Positions 52,672 through 62,451 of a stretch of 64,000 nucleotides of DNA are shown here, piece by piece. Location of the stretch: contig NZ_QUOV01000001.1 in assembly GCF_003390395.1 (NCBI RefSeq), positions 62,001 to 126,000 of the forward strand. Direction: 5' to 3'. A program made the translations under genes and the position numbers. Under the pieces are notes generated by a model, which saw only the letters and a list, made by a program, of their open reading frames with translations, ran no database searches and was not told the origin of the DNA. Source of the stretch: Thalassotalea euphylliae. GTDB lineage: Bacteria > Pseudomonadota > Gammaproteobacteria > Enterobacterales > Alteromonadaceae. Position 1 is the first letter of the stretch. The number at the start of each line of letters is the position of its first letter.

Positions 52672-52959
52672 CGCAAGCTACGTATTGCAATCTGAGACAT
52701 GGCGCAGTGCGCCATTGCCTGCCTTTTGATTTTTCCCTGCCAATAAAAGTTGTCATCTTGGCTTGGTTTAGTCTCAGTTTATTTCACTGATCGGACTATA
52801 CCTGCGCCAGTAAATCCGTAGAATACGCCGACATTAAAACGCGGCTTGAAAAATCAAGCTGCTAGGCTAATGCTTAGCTATTACTGACCCAATTGATACA
52901 CCCATTAGATTCGGTTGGAAACGCACGGTATTTTACGACAAAAATAATTAGAGGCACTT
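52672..52959. other. kbl leader region with two hairpins
   Basis: ATGGCGC / GCGCCAT (52699-52715) lies soon after the hydrolase stop and may help end it. GCGGCTTGA / TCAAGCTGC with an AAAA loop (52841-52862) lies about 100 bp before kbl. No ORF or RNA gene is visible. Confidence 0.45.
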
Positions 52960-54162
52960 ATGTCATCGAACTTTTATGCGCATCTACAAGAGCAAATAGA
53001 TCAAGTTAAAGCCGACGGCTTGTATAAAGCTGAACGCATTATTACAACAGCACAACAAGCTGAAATTGCGGTTACGAGTGGCGAAGAAGTTATTAATTTC
53101 TGTGCTAATAATTATTTAGGCTTGGCAAATCACCCTGCGTTAATTGACGCAGCAAAATCGGGCTTAGATGATCACGGTTTTGGTATGGCGTCTGTGCGTT
53201 TTATCTGTGGTACACAAGATATTCATAAAACGCTTGAGCAAAAGTTAAGTGATTTTTTAGGCATGGAAGATACCATTTTGTATTCTTCTTGTTTCGATGC
53301 TAATGCCGGCCTATTTGAAACCCTATTGGGGCCAGAAGACGCGATTATTTCTGATGCGTTAAATCATGCCTCAATTATTGATGGTGTACGTTTGTGTAAA
53401 GCAAAGCGTTTTCGTTATGCCAATAACGACATGACAGAGCTAGAAGCAAGATTGCAAGAAGCCGATGAAGCTGGCGCTCGTTTCAAACTGATTGCGACCG
53501 ATGGTGTGTTCTCAATGGATGGTGTTATTGCTAACCTGAAAGCTGTTTGCGATTTGGCCGATAAATACAACGCCTTAGTGATGGTAGACGATTCACATGC
53601 TGTTGGTTTTGTCGGTGACAAAGGTCGAGGCAGCCATGAGTTTTGCGATGTAATGGGCCGTGTCGATATTATTACTGGCACCTTAGGCAAAGCGATGGGC
53701 GGCGCTTCCGGTGGTTACACTTCGGGTCGAAAAGAAATTGTTGAATGGCTACGTCAGCGCTCGCGCCCTTATTTATTCTCAAACTCATTAGCACCAGCCA
53801 TTGTTTCTGCGTCAATTCGCGTGCTGGATTTATTGGCAGACGGCGATGACTTACGTAAAACCTTGTGTGAAAACCAAAGCTACTTCCGTACACAAATGGA
53901 AGCTGCTGGCTTTACCTGTGCAGGCGCTGATCACGCAATTGTGCCTGTGATGATTGGTGATGCGGCATTAGCCAGTAAAATGGCAGATAAGTTATTGGCC
54001 GAAGGTATTTACGTGATTGGCTTCTCGTTCCCCGTCGTTCCGAAAGGGCAAGCGCGAATTCGCACGCAAATATCAGCAGCACACACTCGTGCACAATTAG
54101 ACAAGGCGATTGCGGCCTTTACGCGCATTGGCCAAGAGCTAGGTGTGATTTCAGCGAGCTAG
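52960..54162 (+). CDS. kbl: glycine C-acetyltransferase (2-amino-3-ketobutyrate CoA ligase)
   Basis: 400 residues. [34 protein letters not shown] and the PLP lysine Lys244 ([14 protein letters not shown]) match Kbl. It cleaves 2-amino-3-oxobutanoate with CoA to glycine and acetyl-CoA, following the dehydrogenase encoded next. It forms an operon with tdh (12-bp gap). Confidence 0.97.
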   Translation: MSSNFYAHLQEQIDQVKADGLYKAERIITTAQQAEIAVTSGEEVINFCANNYLGLANHPALIDAAKSGLDDHGFGMASVRFICGTQDIHKTLEQKLSDFLGMEDTILYSSCFDANAGLFETLLGPEDAIISDALNHASIIDGVRLCKAKRFRYANNDMTELEARLQEADEAGARFKLIATDGVFSMDGVIANLKAVCDLADKYNALVMVDDSHAVGFVGDKGRGSHEFCDVMGRVDIITGTLGKAMGGASGGYTSGRKEIVEWLRQRSRPYLFSNSLAPAIVSASIRVLDLLADGDDLRKTLCENQSYFRTQMEAAGFTCAGADHAIVPVMIGDAALASKMADKLLAEGIYVIGFSFPVVPKGQARIRTQISAAHTRAQLDKAIAAFTRIGQELGVISAS

Positions 54163-54174
54163 TAAGGAAAACAG

Positions 54175-55203
54175 ATGAAATCTTTAGCTAAGTTACATGC
54201 CAAAGAAGGCATTTGGATGACCGACTCGCCAATGCCTGAGTTAGGTCACAATGATTTATTAATCAAGATTAAGAAAACGGCCATTTGCGGCACCGACATT
54301 CATATTTACAACTGGGATGAGTGGTCACAGAAAACCATACCCGTTCCTATGGTAGTAGGACATGAATACGCCGGAGAAGTTGTCGGCATAGGTCAAGAAG
54401 TTAAAGGCTTTGCTATTGGCGATAGAGTGTCTGGCGAAGGGCATATTACTTGTGGTCACTGCCGTAATTGTCGTGGCGGTCGTACGCACTTGTGTCGCAA
54501 TACTGTCGGCGTTGGTGTTGATCGCACTGGCTGCTTCGCAGAGTACCTAGTGATCCCCGCTTATAATGCATTTAAATTGCCGGATGAAATATCTGATGAA
54601 CTAGCTGCCATTTTTGATCCGTTTGGTAATGCAGTGCATACGGCATTGTCTTTTGACCTTGTTGGTGAAGATGTGCTGATCACAGGGGCTGGCCCGATTG
54701 GCATTATGGCCGCTGCAGTGGCAAAACATGTTGGCGCACGCCATGTGGTGATCACGGATATTAATGAGTACCGTCTTGATTTAGCGAGACAAATGGGCGC
54801 TACTCGAGCAGTTGATGTATCAAAGCAAAAGCTGAGCGATGTCATGGCTGAGTTAGGCATGACAGAAGGCTTTGATGTTGGCTTGGAGATGTCTGGTGTA
54901 CCTGTGGCATTCCATGACATGCTCGAAAATATGAATAATGGCGGCAAAATTGCCATGCTCGGTATTCCTGGCCAAGATATGGCAATCGACTGGAGCAAGG
55001 TGATTTTTAAAGGGTTAACAATCAAGGGCATATATGGCCGTGAGATGTTTGAAACCTGGTACAAAATGGCAAGCCTGATACAGTCTGGCTTAGATCTAAC
55101 GCCTATCATTACGCATCAATATTCAGTAGATGACTTCCAGCAAGGTTTTGATGTGATGCGCTCTGGTCATTCAGGGAAAGTTATTTTGGACTGGCAATCA
55201 TAG
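54175..55203 (+). CDS. tdh: L-threonine 3-dehydrogenase
   Basis: 342 residues. Medium-chain Zn dehydrogenase: [13 protein letters not shown] and GHEYAGEVV (catalytic zinc), [15 protein letters not shown] (structural zinc cysteines), [19 protein letters not shown] (NAD site). It oxidises threonine to 2-amino-3-oxobutanoate. It is co-transcribed with kbl and ends in a clear terminator. Confidence 0.97.
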   Translation: MKSLAKLHAKEGIWMTDSPMPELGHNDLLIKIKKTAICGTDIHIYNWDEWSQKTIPVPMVVGHEYAGEVVGIGQEVKGFAIGDRVSGEGHITCGHCRNCRGGRTHLCRNTVGVGVDRTGCFAEYLVIPAYNAFKLPDEISDELAAIFDPFGNAVHTALSFDLVGEDVLITGAGPIGIMAAAVAKHVGARHVVITDINEYRLDLARQMGATRAVDVSKQKLSDVMAELGMTEGFDVGLEMSGVPVAFHDMLENMNNGGKIAMLGIPGQDMAIDWSKVIFKGLTIKGIYGREMFETWYKMASLIQSGLDLTPIITHQYSVDDFQQGFDVMRSGHSGKVILDWQS

Positions 55204-55232
55204 CACTGCTGTAGCAAAGCTAACGGATGAAT

Positions 55233-55259
55233 AGGCACGTAATACTACGTGCCTTTTTT
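55233..55259 (+). terminator. intrinsic terminator of kbl-tdh
   Basis: AGGCACGTA, ATAC loop, TACGTGCCT then TTTTT, 30 bp past the tdh stop. Confidence 0.92.
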
Positions 55260-55408
55260 ATTTATGCACCGTTATTTTAGCTCAGATATTTATGCTCAGA
55301 TTTTCATGCTCAGAGACATGTGCAAAATGGTATAAGGTTATTTATTGAGAATATTCGTATAATAGCGACCAGAAGATACTCTATTTTATGAGTTAAGAGG
55401 TTTTAAAT

Positions 55409-55738
55409 ATGCAGCAAGCAAGTAACTTTACGCATTTATCGGCCAACCAATTGGCTGAGCAGCTTGGCGAAGATCACTATGTGGTACTTGATATTCGAGA
55501 TGCGAACACGTTTAACCAAGGGCGTATTCCAGGTGCAATTCATTTAACCAATGAAAATCTAGCCGATTTTATGCGCGAGGCTGACTTTGATAAACCGACA
55601 GTCGTTTGTTGTTACCACGGGATTTCTAGCCAACCGGCAGCGGATTTTTTACATAACCAAGACTTTAGCGATGTCTATTCGCTTGATGGCGGTTTTGTTC
55701 AGTGGCAGCAACTTTACCCAGAACACATTGAAAAGTAA
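55409..55738 (+). CDS. glpE: thiosulfate sulfurtransferase GlpE
   Basis: 109-residue single-domain rhodanese. HYVVLDIRDANTFNQGRIPGAIHL and the active-site loop VVCCYHGISSQ, whose Cys68 is the equivalent of the catalytic cysteine of E. coli GlpE. It transfers sulfur from thiosulfate to cyanide or thiols. The stop overlaps the glpG start (TAATG), so the two are coupled. Confidence 0.95.
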   Translation: MQQASNFTHLSANQLAEQLGEDHYVVLDIRDANTFNQGRIPGAIHLTNENLADFMREADFDKPTVVCCYHGISSQPAADFLHNQDFSDVYSLDGGFVQWQQLYPEHIEK

Positions 55739-56592
55739 TGGATAGTTTGCCGTTGCAACCGCTTGTTAAAGTAGATCAACAAGCTATTGGCCAGCTGTTT
55801 GTCGATTATCTCTGTAGCCTAGAAATACCCGCTAAGCTTGTTGAACAAGATCATGCCCATTGGATATGCGTTGCTACTAATCAAGTTGAACAAGCTAAGC
55901 AACTCTTCAATGAGTTTGCCCTGCAGCCTTATCACCCTAAATATCAGCAAGCGGCTCAGCAGCATAGTGGCGCTCAGACATCGATGCCTAGCCATGCGTT
56001 TTCAGGTGTAAAGCAGCAGTTTTTTGCGCAAGCTGGCCCGTTCACTTTGATTGTGTTTGGTACCTGCTGGCTAGTGTACATATTGGCGAATTTAGGCTTA
56101 GGGCGAGATCTTTTTTCCAGTTTGTCGTTTTACAGTCAGCTTGATGTTCAAAGACTAGTGACCGAGCCATGGCGTCTTATTGGTCCAGCATTTCTGCACT
56201 TCTCGTTACTGCATATTGCTTTTAATACGCTGTGGTGGTGGCAATTAGGCGGTGCGATTGAGCGTATTTTTGGTCGTTGGCAAATTGTGAACTTATTTCT
56301 GTTATCGGCGATTGCCTCTAATGTAGGCCAGTTTATTGTTTCTGGCCCGAATTTTGGTGGCCTATCAGGTGTTGTTTATGCGGTGGTTGGTTTCGCTTGG
56401 TTTGCTGGCTGGTTAATGCCAGAGCGTGGTGTTGGCTTATCAAAGTCTATAGTTGGCTTTTTACTGATCTGGCTGCTGTTAGGCTTTGTCGATGTGTTAC
56501 CGATTAATATGGCAAACACAGCACACTTAGTCGGTTTAGTTGTTGGCTGCGCGATGGCTTGGTTGATTGCTAAACGGCAAAAAGCAATTTAA
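55738..56592 (+). CDS. glpG: rhomboid intramembrane serine protease GlpG
   Basis: 284 residues. An N-terminal cytoplasmic domain is followed by six membrane helices. Catalytic Ser210 lies in GGLSGVVYAVVGF and His263 in NTAHLVGLVVG, and the HIAFNTLWWWQLGGAIE segment carries the oxyanion-hole and L1 region. It cleaves membrane proteins within the bilayer. Coupled to glpE; a terminator follows. Confidence 0.96.
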   Translation: MDSLPLQPLVKVDQQAIGQLFVDYLCSLEIPAKLVEQDHAHWICVATNQVEQAKQLFNEFALQPYHPKYQQAAQQHSGAQTSMPSHAFSGVKQQFFAQAGPFTLIVFGTCWLVYILANLGLGRDLFSSLSFYSQLDVQRLVTEPWRLIGPAFLHFSLLHIAFNTLWWWQLGGAIERIFGRWQIVNLFLLSAIASNVGQFIVSGPNFGGLSGVVYAVVGFAWFAGWLMPERGVGLSKSIVGFLLIWLLLGFVDVLPINMANTAHLVGLVVGCAMAWLIAKRQKAI

Positions 56593-56649
56593 CTAGTTTC
56601 AGCTTTTGGGACACTTGGTTCAATTTGATTGAGCCAATTCGGTAGGTAT

Positions 56650-56679
56650 AAAAGGTAGCTTAGGTTTGGCTACCTTTTT
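56650..56679 (+). terminator. intrinsic terminator of glpE-glpG
   Basis: AAAGGTAGC / GCTACCTTT stem with a 9-nt loop and a T-run, about 60 bp past the glpG stop. Confidence 0.82.
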
Positions 56680-56788
56680 CATAGGTTCTTTCTTATTCGC
56701 TTTTTCTTACGTAGATGTGCGGAATCTAGACCAAGATAAATGGCTAAGCCAGTGTCAGGCTAACTATTTGGCTTGAGTTTTTGGGCTG

Positions 56789-57169
56789 CTAGTTATCGAG
56801 CCACTGGGTAAACATTAATCTTTTCACCAAAGGCTGGCCAGTTTCCTGCGTAAGTAGCTCTTTTACCTTAGCTTCACATTCACGTTGGATTTGTTGCCTG
56901 CCATTAATTGACTTTATTTTTTCTTCCGGTTGCTGGCCAATAATGTTGATAATGGCATCGCGCAGCAGCGGGGCATGGTGCTCAACGGCTTCTAGGTTAC
57001 CACTTCCTTCAATCATTAACTCTACTGTTAATCGGACGTAGCCGAGCTTTTTCTTAACCGCAACATAGTTAGTTACGATATCTGGCTGGAAGCCATAGTA
57101 GACGTAATCAGAAGCTTTAACTGCTAACGAGGAAGAAGCGAGTAACAACAGCAGGAAGAGTTTTTTCAT
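56789..57169 (-). CDS. FliL-like exported protein
   Basis: 126 residues from the ATG at 57169 (a TTG at 57190 is also in frame). Signal peptide MKKLFLLLLLASSSLAVKA, then a FliL-like domain (YYGFQPDIVTNYV...LGYVRLTVELMIEGSGNLEAVEHHAPLLRDAIINIIGQQ). FliL family members modulate the flagellar motor, but here no flagellar gene is near, so it is an orphan paralogue. It is divergent from ubiC, as seen in related genera. Confidence 0.85.
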   Translation of the reverse strand: MKKLFLLLLLASSSLAVKASDYVYYGFQPDIVTNYVAVKKKLGYVRLTVELMIEGSGNLEAVEHHAPLLRDAIINIIGQQPEEKIKSINGRQQIQRECEAKVKELLTQETGQPLVKRLMFTQWLDN

Positions 57170-57348
57170 GTAATTAAAACTTAATCGCAAGGCATTCTTA
57201 ATATATGTAAATCATTGTAACTTGATGGCAAAAAAAGGGTAGTTCTTGAAGTAAATTTATTCACATTCATTGGCAAATTCCCGTCAAAACTGGTGTAAAT
57301 CGTTATTGCCCTGTTATTATTGCGCCATTGCCAACGATTTCTTTTGTT

Positions 57349-57927
57349 ATGTTCGACTATACACGTCTATTCCCCGTGACCTTAAATGCCAACTGGCTGA
57401 CCGAGCCGCAATTGCCATTATCGCCAGAGCTTAAATCTTGGTTGTATGATGGTGGTTCTTTGACGGCAAGGTTAAAGGCACACTGTCATCAATTTGAAGT
57501 AATTGTATTGGGTCAATCAGAGCAACTTTGCAGCGCCGAAGAAGCTTGCAGCCATATTAAAGAAGGTGAACCGGTTATCGTGCGCGAAGTGTTATTGTTA
57601 TGCGATGGTAAACCACAAGTGTTCGCCCGTAGCTTGATGCCACTTTCCACATTAACAGGCGACGAAGCTTGCCTAGCTGGGCTAGGCAATATGCCCTTAG
57701 GGCAGGCTATCTTTAATAGTCCGCATTTACAGCGCGGTGAGTTTTCTGTCGCTAAATTTTCATCACAGAGTAGTGTCGCTCAGCTAGCTGAACAACTTGA
57801 GTTGACGCCACAGCACGAGCTTTGGGGCCGTCGTTCTATCTTCTTTTTACACGATAAACCGCTAGCAGTAGCGGAAGTATTCCTTCCTCAAGCGTTGGCG
57901 TATCAAGCAATGGAGGCAAGTGCATAG
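57349..57927 (+). CDS. ubiC: chorismate pyruvate-lyase UbiC
   Basis: About 192 residues from the ATG at 57349; the frame also allows a TTG at 57328. WLTEPQLPLSPELKSWLYDGGSLTARLKAHC and VREVLLLCDGKPQVFARSLMP match UbiC, with ELWGRRSIFFLHDKPLAVAEVFLP at the C-terminus. It makes 4-hydroxybenzoate from chorismate, the first step of ubiquinone synthesis. It is 2 bp upstream of ubiA. Confidence 0.92.
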   Translation: MFDYTRLFPVTLNANWLTEPQLPLSPELKSWLYDGGSLTARLKAHCHQFEVIVLGQSEQLCSAEEACSHIKEGEPVIVREVLLLCDGKPQVFARSLMPLSTLTGDEACLAGLGNMPLGQAIFNSPHLQRGEFSVAKFSSQSSVAQLAEQLELTPQHELWGRRSIFFLHDKPLAVAEVFLPQALAYQAMEASA

Positions 57928-57929
57928 CG

Positions 57930-58790
57930 ATGACGACGTTAAGTTGGCAGGCGATTAAGCAGATCACTCGCATCGACAAACCCATCGGTACTTATTTATT
58001 GTTGTGGCCGACCTATTGGGCGTTGTGGGTAGCGTCAGACGGTTTACCAGATGGTATCTTGCTGTTGATTTTCACTATGGGTGTGGTGATTATGCGCAGC
58101 GCTGGTTGCGTCATTAATGATTTTGCTGATCGTAAAGTAGATGGCAAAGTAAAGCGTACCGAGCAGCGTCCCTTGGTATCGGGTTTAATGACACCTGAGC
58201 AGGCGATTATGCTGTTTGGCTTTTTAATTGGTGCGGCAATGGCTCTTGCCATTAACCTCAGTTGGCTAACTATTCAATATGCTGTGGTGGCGCTGGTTTT
58301 GGCAACCAGTTACCCGTTTATGAAGCGCTATACTCATTTGCCGCAAGTGGTGCTTGGCGCAGCATTTAGTTGGGGCATGATAATGGCGTTTGCCGAAATT
58401 CAGGGGCATGTACCGACCGTAGCCTGGCTTTTGTTTGCGGCAAACCTATTGTGGACGGTTGCTTACGATACCATGTACGCCATGGTGGATAGGGACGATG
58501 ACTTAAAAATAGGGGTGAAATCAACTGCTATTTTATTTGGTCGTTACGATATTCGAATTATTGGCTTTTTGCAGTTAATGGTCTTGGCCATTTTGCTCAC
58601 TGTTGGTGAGATGATGGCGTTTGGCTGGCCATATCAGTTGTCACTAGTGGTGGTTGCTGGGCTATTTTGTTTTCAACAAATTTTGATTAAAGACCGACTG
58701 CGTGAGCCTTGTTTTAAAGCGTTTCTAAATAACCACTATGTTGGTTTAGCGGTTTTTGTTGGCTTGGTGATTGAGTACTGGGGTTATTAA
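57930..58790 (+). CDS. ubiA: 4-hydroxybenzoate octaprenyltransferase UbiA
   Basis: 286 residues, eight or nine membrane helices. The two aspartate-rich motifs are NDFADRKVD and DRDDDLKIG, which bind the prenyl diphosphate through magnesium. It prenylates 4-hydroxybenzoate for ubiquinone. Follows ubiC directly; an intrinsic terminator ends the operon. Confidence 0.96.
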   Translation: MTTLSWQAIKQITRIDKPIGTYLLLWPTYWALWVASDGLPDGILLLIFTMGVVIMRSAGCVINDFADRKVDGKVKRTEQRPLVSGLMTPEQAIMLFGFLIGAAMALAINLSWLTIQYAVVALVLATSYPFMKRYTHLPQVVLGAAFSWGMIMAFAEIQGHVPTVAWLLFAANLLWTVAYDTMYAMVDRDDDLKIGVKSTAILFGRYDIRIIGFLQLMVLAILLTVGEMMAFGWPYQLSLVVVAGLFCFQQILIKDRLREPCFKAFLNNHYVGLAVFVGLVIEYWGY

Positions 58791-58816
58791 TCAAAGGTTA
58801 GCTACCAAACGAGATC

Positions 58817-58841
58817 AAAAAAGGCGCTTAGGCGCCTTTTT
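58817..58841. terminator. bidirectional terminator between ubiA and plsB
   Basis: AAAAAAGGCGC / GCGCCTTTTT stem with a 4-nt loop. T-runs occur on both strands, so it can serve convergent ubiA and plsB. Confidence 0.9.
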
Positions 58842-58862
58842 GTTTATTTAAGAGACTAAGCA

Positions 58863-61304
58863 CTATCTTGCAATACTCTGCAGTACTTCAATATCGACCA
58901 AGTTATTAATCAACTCTTTAAGCTGCCTTAGCTCGGCGGTATCGCTCAAATAGCTGTTATCACTATTGGTTGCATATCCTTGCTCTTTCAGTACGCTGAT
59001 AAGTGCGGATTGTGCTTTTTTGTCGATAAATTCCGGCGCGTTAATATTGTTTAACTTGGACAGTCGTTTGGCAATCGTGATGACTTGCTCTTCCAGCGCA
59101 CTTTTACTGACTGGCGCTAATTGTGTCAGTAGGTTGGCGATAATCGCGAAGCGCTGTAAGGTTTCATCAATACACTCGCCCATCACTCTCAACTTAGTTT
59201 TTACTGTCGTGTCGTCAATCACAGACCAAAAACCAGCTTTGGTTTGTTTGATCATGTTTTGCTCGGCAAGTGCTTTCAAGACCTGCTCAGTTTGAGTATG
59301 AACCTCATCTTGGCTTTGCCATAAAAACAGTTCAGCTTTAATCAAAGCAAATAGCTGACTGACCTGTTCGAGCATTTCTTGGTGACCGGTTTTCGCGTTG
59401 CGCTCTAAGATTCGACAGACGAGTGACGGAACAACATATGCGTGCAAGATGTTGTTGCGGTAGTAACGCATCTCTAATGCAGCTGTACTATTCAAAGATA
59501 AAATAGTCCCTAAGTTATCTCGCTCAATAGTAACTTTAGCTAGCGATTTAATATGGCTAATCAATGTTTCTGCATCATCTTCTGGCAGTGTCATTGACTC
59601 GCTATAGGGGGCTAGCTTCTGCATATCAATAAAGAATTTAAGTTGTTGTGCAAGCTCGCTCTCAGCCATAGCTTTGTTTTCAGTCGCCAGCAGTATAAGT
59701 GCTGTTAGTGATACTGAATTGAGCGCGACACTCTTGTTAACAGAAACCATTACATCGTTGGCAAGCGTATTCACGGTTGGGGTTAGCCAACTGGGCTTTT
59801 GCGGGTCGATTGGGTCGATCGCATCTCGCCAGTCATCGACATGCTTATTTAAGAACTGATTAATGTTAATCGGTTCACCAAAATTCACATAACCTTTACC
59901 GTAGTTACGCAGGCTCTTGATGGCTTTAATGACACCACCAATGGATTCTTTTTGCTTTTTGCTGCCGCTGAGTTCTTTGTGGTATGAGCCAACTTCCATG
60001 ACATGTTCATAACCTATATAAACAGGGACTAATGTCAGTGGTCGGTCAATGCCGCGTAATAGGCTTTGAATGGTCATCGCTAGCATGCCAGTTTTAGGCT
60101 GAAGTAAACGACCGGTGCGGCTGCGGCCACCTTCGGTATAGTATTTTACTGCGTAACCTCGCTCGAATAACAAGCCCAGATACTCACGGAAAATCGTTGA
60201 GTACATGCGATTACCACGGAAGCTTCGGCGGATGAAAAACGCGCCTGCTTTTCTGAAAATCGGGCCAGCTGGCCAGAAATTTAAGTTAATTCCTGCAGCG
60301 ATACGGGGCGTCACAAGCCCTTCATGGAAAATTACATAGGTCAGTAATAAGTAATCCATATGGCTGCGATGACATGGTACGTAGATAATTTCGTGTCCGT
60401 CTTGAGCGACTTCTCTCAGTTTGCTGGCATTGTTTACTTCGATGCCTTGATATAGACGATTCCAAAGCCAAGTTAAAATGCGATCGCCAAAGCGAATCAT
60501 TGAATCACGATAATCGCCAGCGATCTCATCCATCATTTTAAGCGCATTTTGTTTAGCTTTTTGTTCTGAGATTTTTTTACTGGCAGCCTCGTCAGCAATT
60601 ACACGTTTTACCGCAGGGTTTGCAAGCAAAGCGGTAAACATTTGATCGCGATGCATTAGGCGTGGGCCAGTTGCAGCGATAGTTTGGCGATGAAAATGAA
60701 AACGAGCAACCCGTAATAGCTTGTGAGCAGTTGATTTGTCTGTACCGTGATCGTCTGCCATCGCGCGTAGTGATAATGCTTCGCTAAAGCGCACTAGTGT
60801 ATGACGGCCTAGAAAGAGGACGATAAAAAACTTGCGCAGCGGAGTTGGAGACTCTTGATCTGCGAGCAAGGTGCCGACATTAGCATTGTTTTTTTCTAAT
60901 GTTGGACGACGCCCCCAAACAAGATTTGCAGGTATTAATTGTGCGTTAAGGTCGCTGTCTTCGGCATGAAGTTTTAGTAGCCTGATACCTTGGATAAGTG
61001 CTTTTGTTTTGCGATGTTTTTTACCAAATAGCAGGGCGGTTGGCTTTTCCAAGCATAAGGTGCGATCGAAAGTTTGCCCTTTGATGGTGACTTGGCTTAA
61101 TGGGTCAGGTAAACCCATGCGCTTACATGCTTTTTGTAGCGCGAGTAAATCACTGGCCGATTGGTGTCGAACAATATAGAAAATCGGCTGTTTGTCATTC
61201 TTTTTGGTAAGTTCAGGTAGGCTGTCCGGTACGATTTTACAGCGAACCAATAACCTGACAGGCAGTGACAGTAAAAAGTAAAAAAGTGAACGTAATGCTA
61301 ACAT
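58863..61304 (-). CDS. plsB: glycerol-3-phosphate 1-O-acyltransferase PlsB
   Basis: 813 residues. The acyltransferase blocks are VPCHRSHMDYLLL (HX4D), GAFFIRRSFRGN, YTEGGRSRTGR and LVPVYIGYE. It puts the first acyl chain on glycerol 3-phosphate at the inner membrane to start phospholipid synthesis. Long length is normal for the family. It is convergent with ubiA. Confidence 0.97.
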   Translation of the reverse strand: MLALRSLFYFLLSLPVRLLVRCKIVPDSLPELTKKNDKQPIFYIVRHQSASDLLALQKACKRMGLPDPLSQVTIKGQTFDRTLCLEKPTALLFGKKHRKTKALIQGIRLLKLHAEDSDLNAQLIPANLVWGRRPTLEKNNANVGTLLADQESPTPLRKFFIVLFLGRHTLVRFSEALSLRAMADDHGTDKSTAHKLLRVARFHFHRQTIAATGPRLMHRDQMFTALLANPAVKRVIADEAASKKISEQKAKQNALKMMDEIAGDYRDSMIRFGDRILTWLWNRLYQGIEVNNASKLREVAQDGHEIIYVPCHRSHMDYLLLTYVIFHEGLVTPRIAAGINLNFWPAGPIFRKAGAFFIRRSFRGNRMYSTIFREYLGLLFERGYAVKYYTEGGRSRTGRLLQPKTGMLAMTIQSLLRGIDRPLTLVPVYIGYEHVMEVGSYHKELSGSKKQKESIGGVIKAIKSLRNYGKGYVNFGEPININQFLNKHVDDWRDAIDPIDPQKPSWLTPTVNTLANDVMVSVNKSVALNSVSLTALILLATENKAMAESELAQQLKFFIDMQKLAPYSESMTLPEDDAETLISHIKSLAKVTIERDNLGTILSLNSTAALEMRYYRNNILHAYVVPSLVCRILERNAKTGHQEMLEQVSQLFALIKAELFLWQSQDEVHTQTEQVLKALAEQNMIKQTKAGFWSVIDDTTVKTKLRVMGECIDETLQRFAIIANLLTQLAPVSKSALEEQVITIAKRLSKLNNINAPEFIDKKAQSALISVLKEQGYATNSDNSYLSDTAELRQLKELINNLVDIEVLQSIAR

Positions 61305-61390
61305 GTGAAATCGCTCAGATTTATCAGGCCGCTGATTTTAGCATTAATGCTAAGCGTTGTCGCACCTGTAAATGTTGCAACTAATGTCGT

Positions 61391-62449
61391 TTAGTCTGGC
61401 TTAGTTTCGTCAATATTAGCGGCAACAGAGGCTTCAGCAAGCTGACGATTCTTCTGCTTGAGTAACTTATCAACGTAACGGGCCATTTTTACTTTTTGCT
61501 TTATCGATGTTTCTAAAATATCTTCAATTTCACGCAGTACATCTTTGATGTTTTCGACATTTTCTGAGGAATTGACAATAAGTTGCTCTTTGCTCGTTTG
61601 CGGCGCCGCTTCACTTTGTTCAAGACTTAACGAGCCGGTTAATTCAGCGCCCATTTCTTCTGCGACGGCGTTAATCGCGTCGATGTCTATGCTTGGTAAT
61701 TCTTCTAAAAAACCAAATAGTAGTATACGGTCAACAAAGATATTGATTTTCCGTGGCACACCTAAGGTTTTTTCGTGAATTAAGGCGTAGGTTTGTTCAG
61801 AGAATAGCTCCTCTTTGTCGCAGCCCGCTAATTGAAGCCGATGTTTAATATAGTTTTCAACTTCTTCCACGGTGAGCGGACGTAGGTGGGCAGATGCAAT
61901 AATTCGCTGGCGAAACTGTTCCATATTGGGCGCTTGGATAATACCTTTAAGCTCTTCTTGGCCGAGCAAGAAGCTTTGAATAAGAGGCTGGTTATCCAGT
62001 TGAAAGTTTGAAAGCATCCGCAATTCTTCAACCGTTTCTGCGGGTAGATTTTGCGCTTCATCAACTAACAGCAATGCGCGTTTACCTTGCTTATGTAAGG
62101 CAACCAAAAATTGCTCAATTGCTTTGAGCATGTCAGCTTTGCTATCCCCTTGATAGGCAATACGGAACTCGGCAATAACAAGCTCTAACAGCTCTTCAGG
62201 GTTAAGCTTGGTGGTCACTAACTGGGCTGCAACGATGTTGGCTTCCGGTAAATTGCTCATTAAGTTTCGCGCAATGGTGGTTTTACCCGTGCCAATCGGC
62301 CCAGTGATCACAATAAAGCCTTCTTTTTGATCTAAGCCATATTGTAAATAAGAGAGTGCTCGTTGGTGGTGTTTAGAGGCGAAGAAAAAACGAGGATCTG
62401 GACTGAGCTGAAACGGACGCTCAGTAAAGCCGTAGTAACTTTCGTACAT
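61391..62449 (-). CDS. XrtA/PEP-CTERM system-associated ATPase
   Basis: 352 residues. MYESYYGFTERPFQLSPDPRFFF with the family N-terminus, Walker A GPIGTGKTT (50-58) and Walker B LLLVDEAQNL (DEAQ 130-133) match the ExeA-like AAA subfamily described as TIGR03015 in PEP-CTERM/exosortase loci. A C-terminal coiled coil follows (VENIKDVLREIEDILETSIKQK). It probably aids exopolysaccharide production or secretion. It begins 2 bp after the next gene upstream, so they form an operon. Confidence 0.9.
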   Translation of the reverse strand: MYESYYGFTERPFQLSPDPRFFFASKHHQRALSYLQYGLDQKEGFIVITGPIGTGKTTIARNLMSNLPEANIVAAQLVTTKLNPEELLELVIAEFRIAYQGDSKADMLKAIEQFLVALHKQGKRALLLVDEAQNLPAETVEELRMLSNFQLDNQPLIQSFLLGQEELKGIIQAPNMEQFRQRIIASAHLRPLTVEEVENYIKHRLQLAGCDKEELFSEQTYALIHEKTLGVPRKINIFVDRILLFGFLEELPSIDIDAINAVAEEMGAELTGSLSLEQSEAAPQTSKEQLIVNSSENVENIKDVLREIEDILETSIKQKVKMARYVDKLLKQKNRQLAEASVAANIDETKPD

Positions 62450-62451
62450 AA

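Noticed and set aside
54561..55109. 182-codon minus-strand frame across tdh
   Set aside because: Long only because it is the complement of a well-conserved gene; composition is not protein-like.
55335..55363. Promoter before glpE based on TATAAT at 55358
   Set aside because: The -10 box is good, but no acceptable -35 box lies 16-18 bp upstream.
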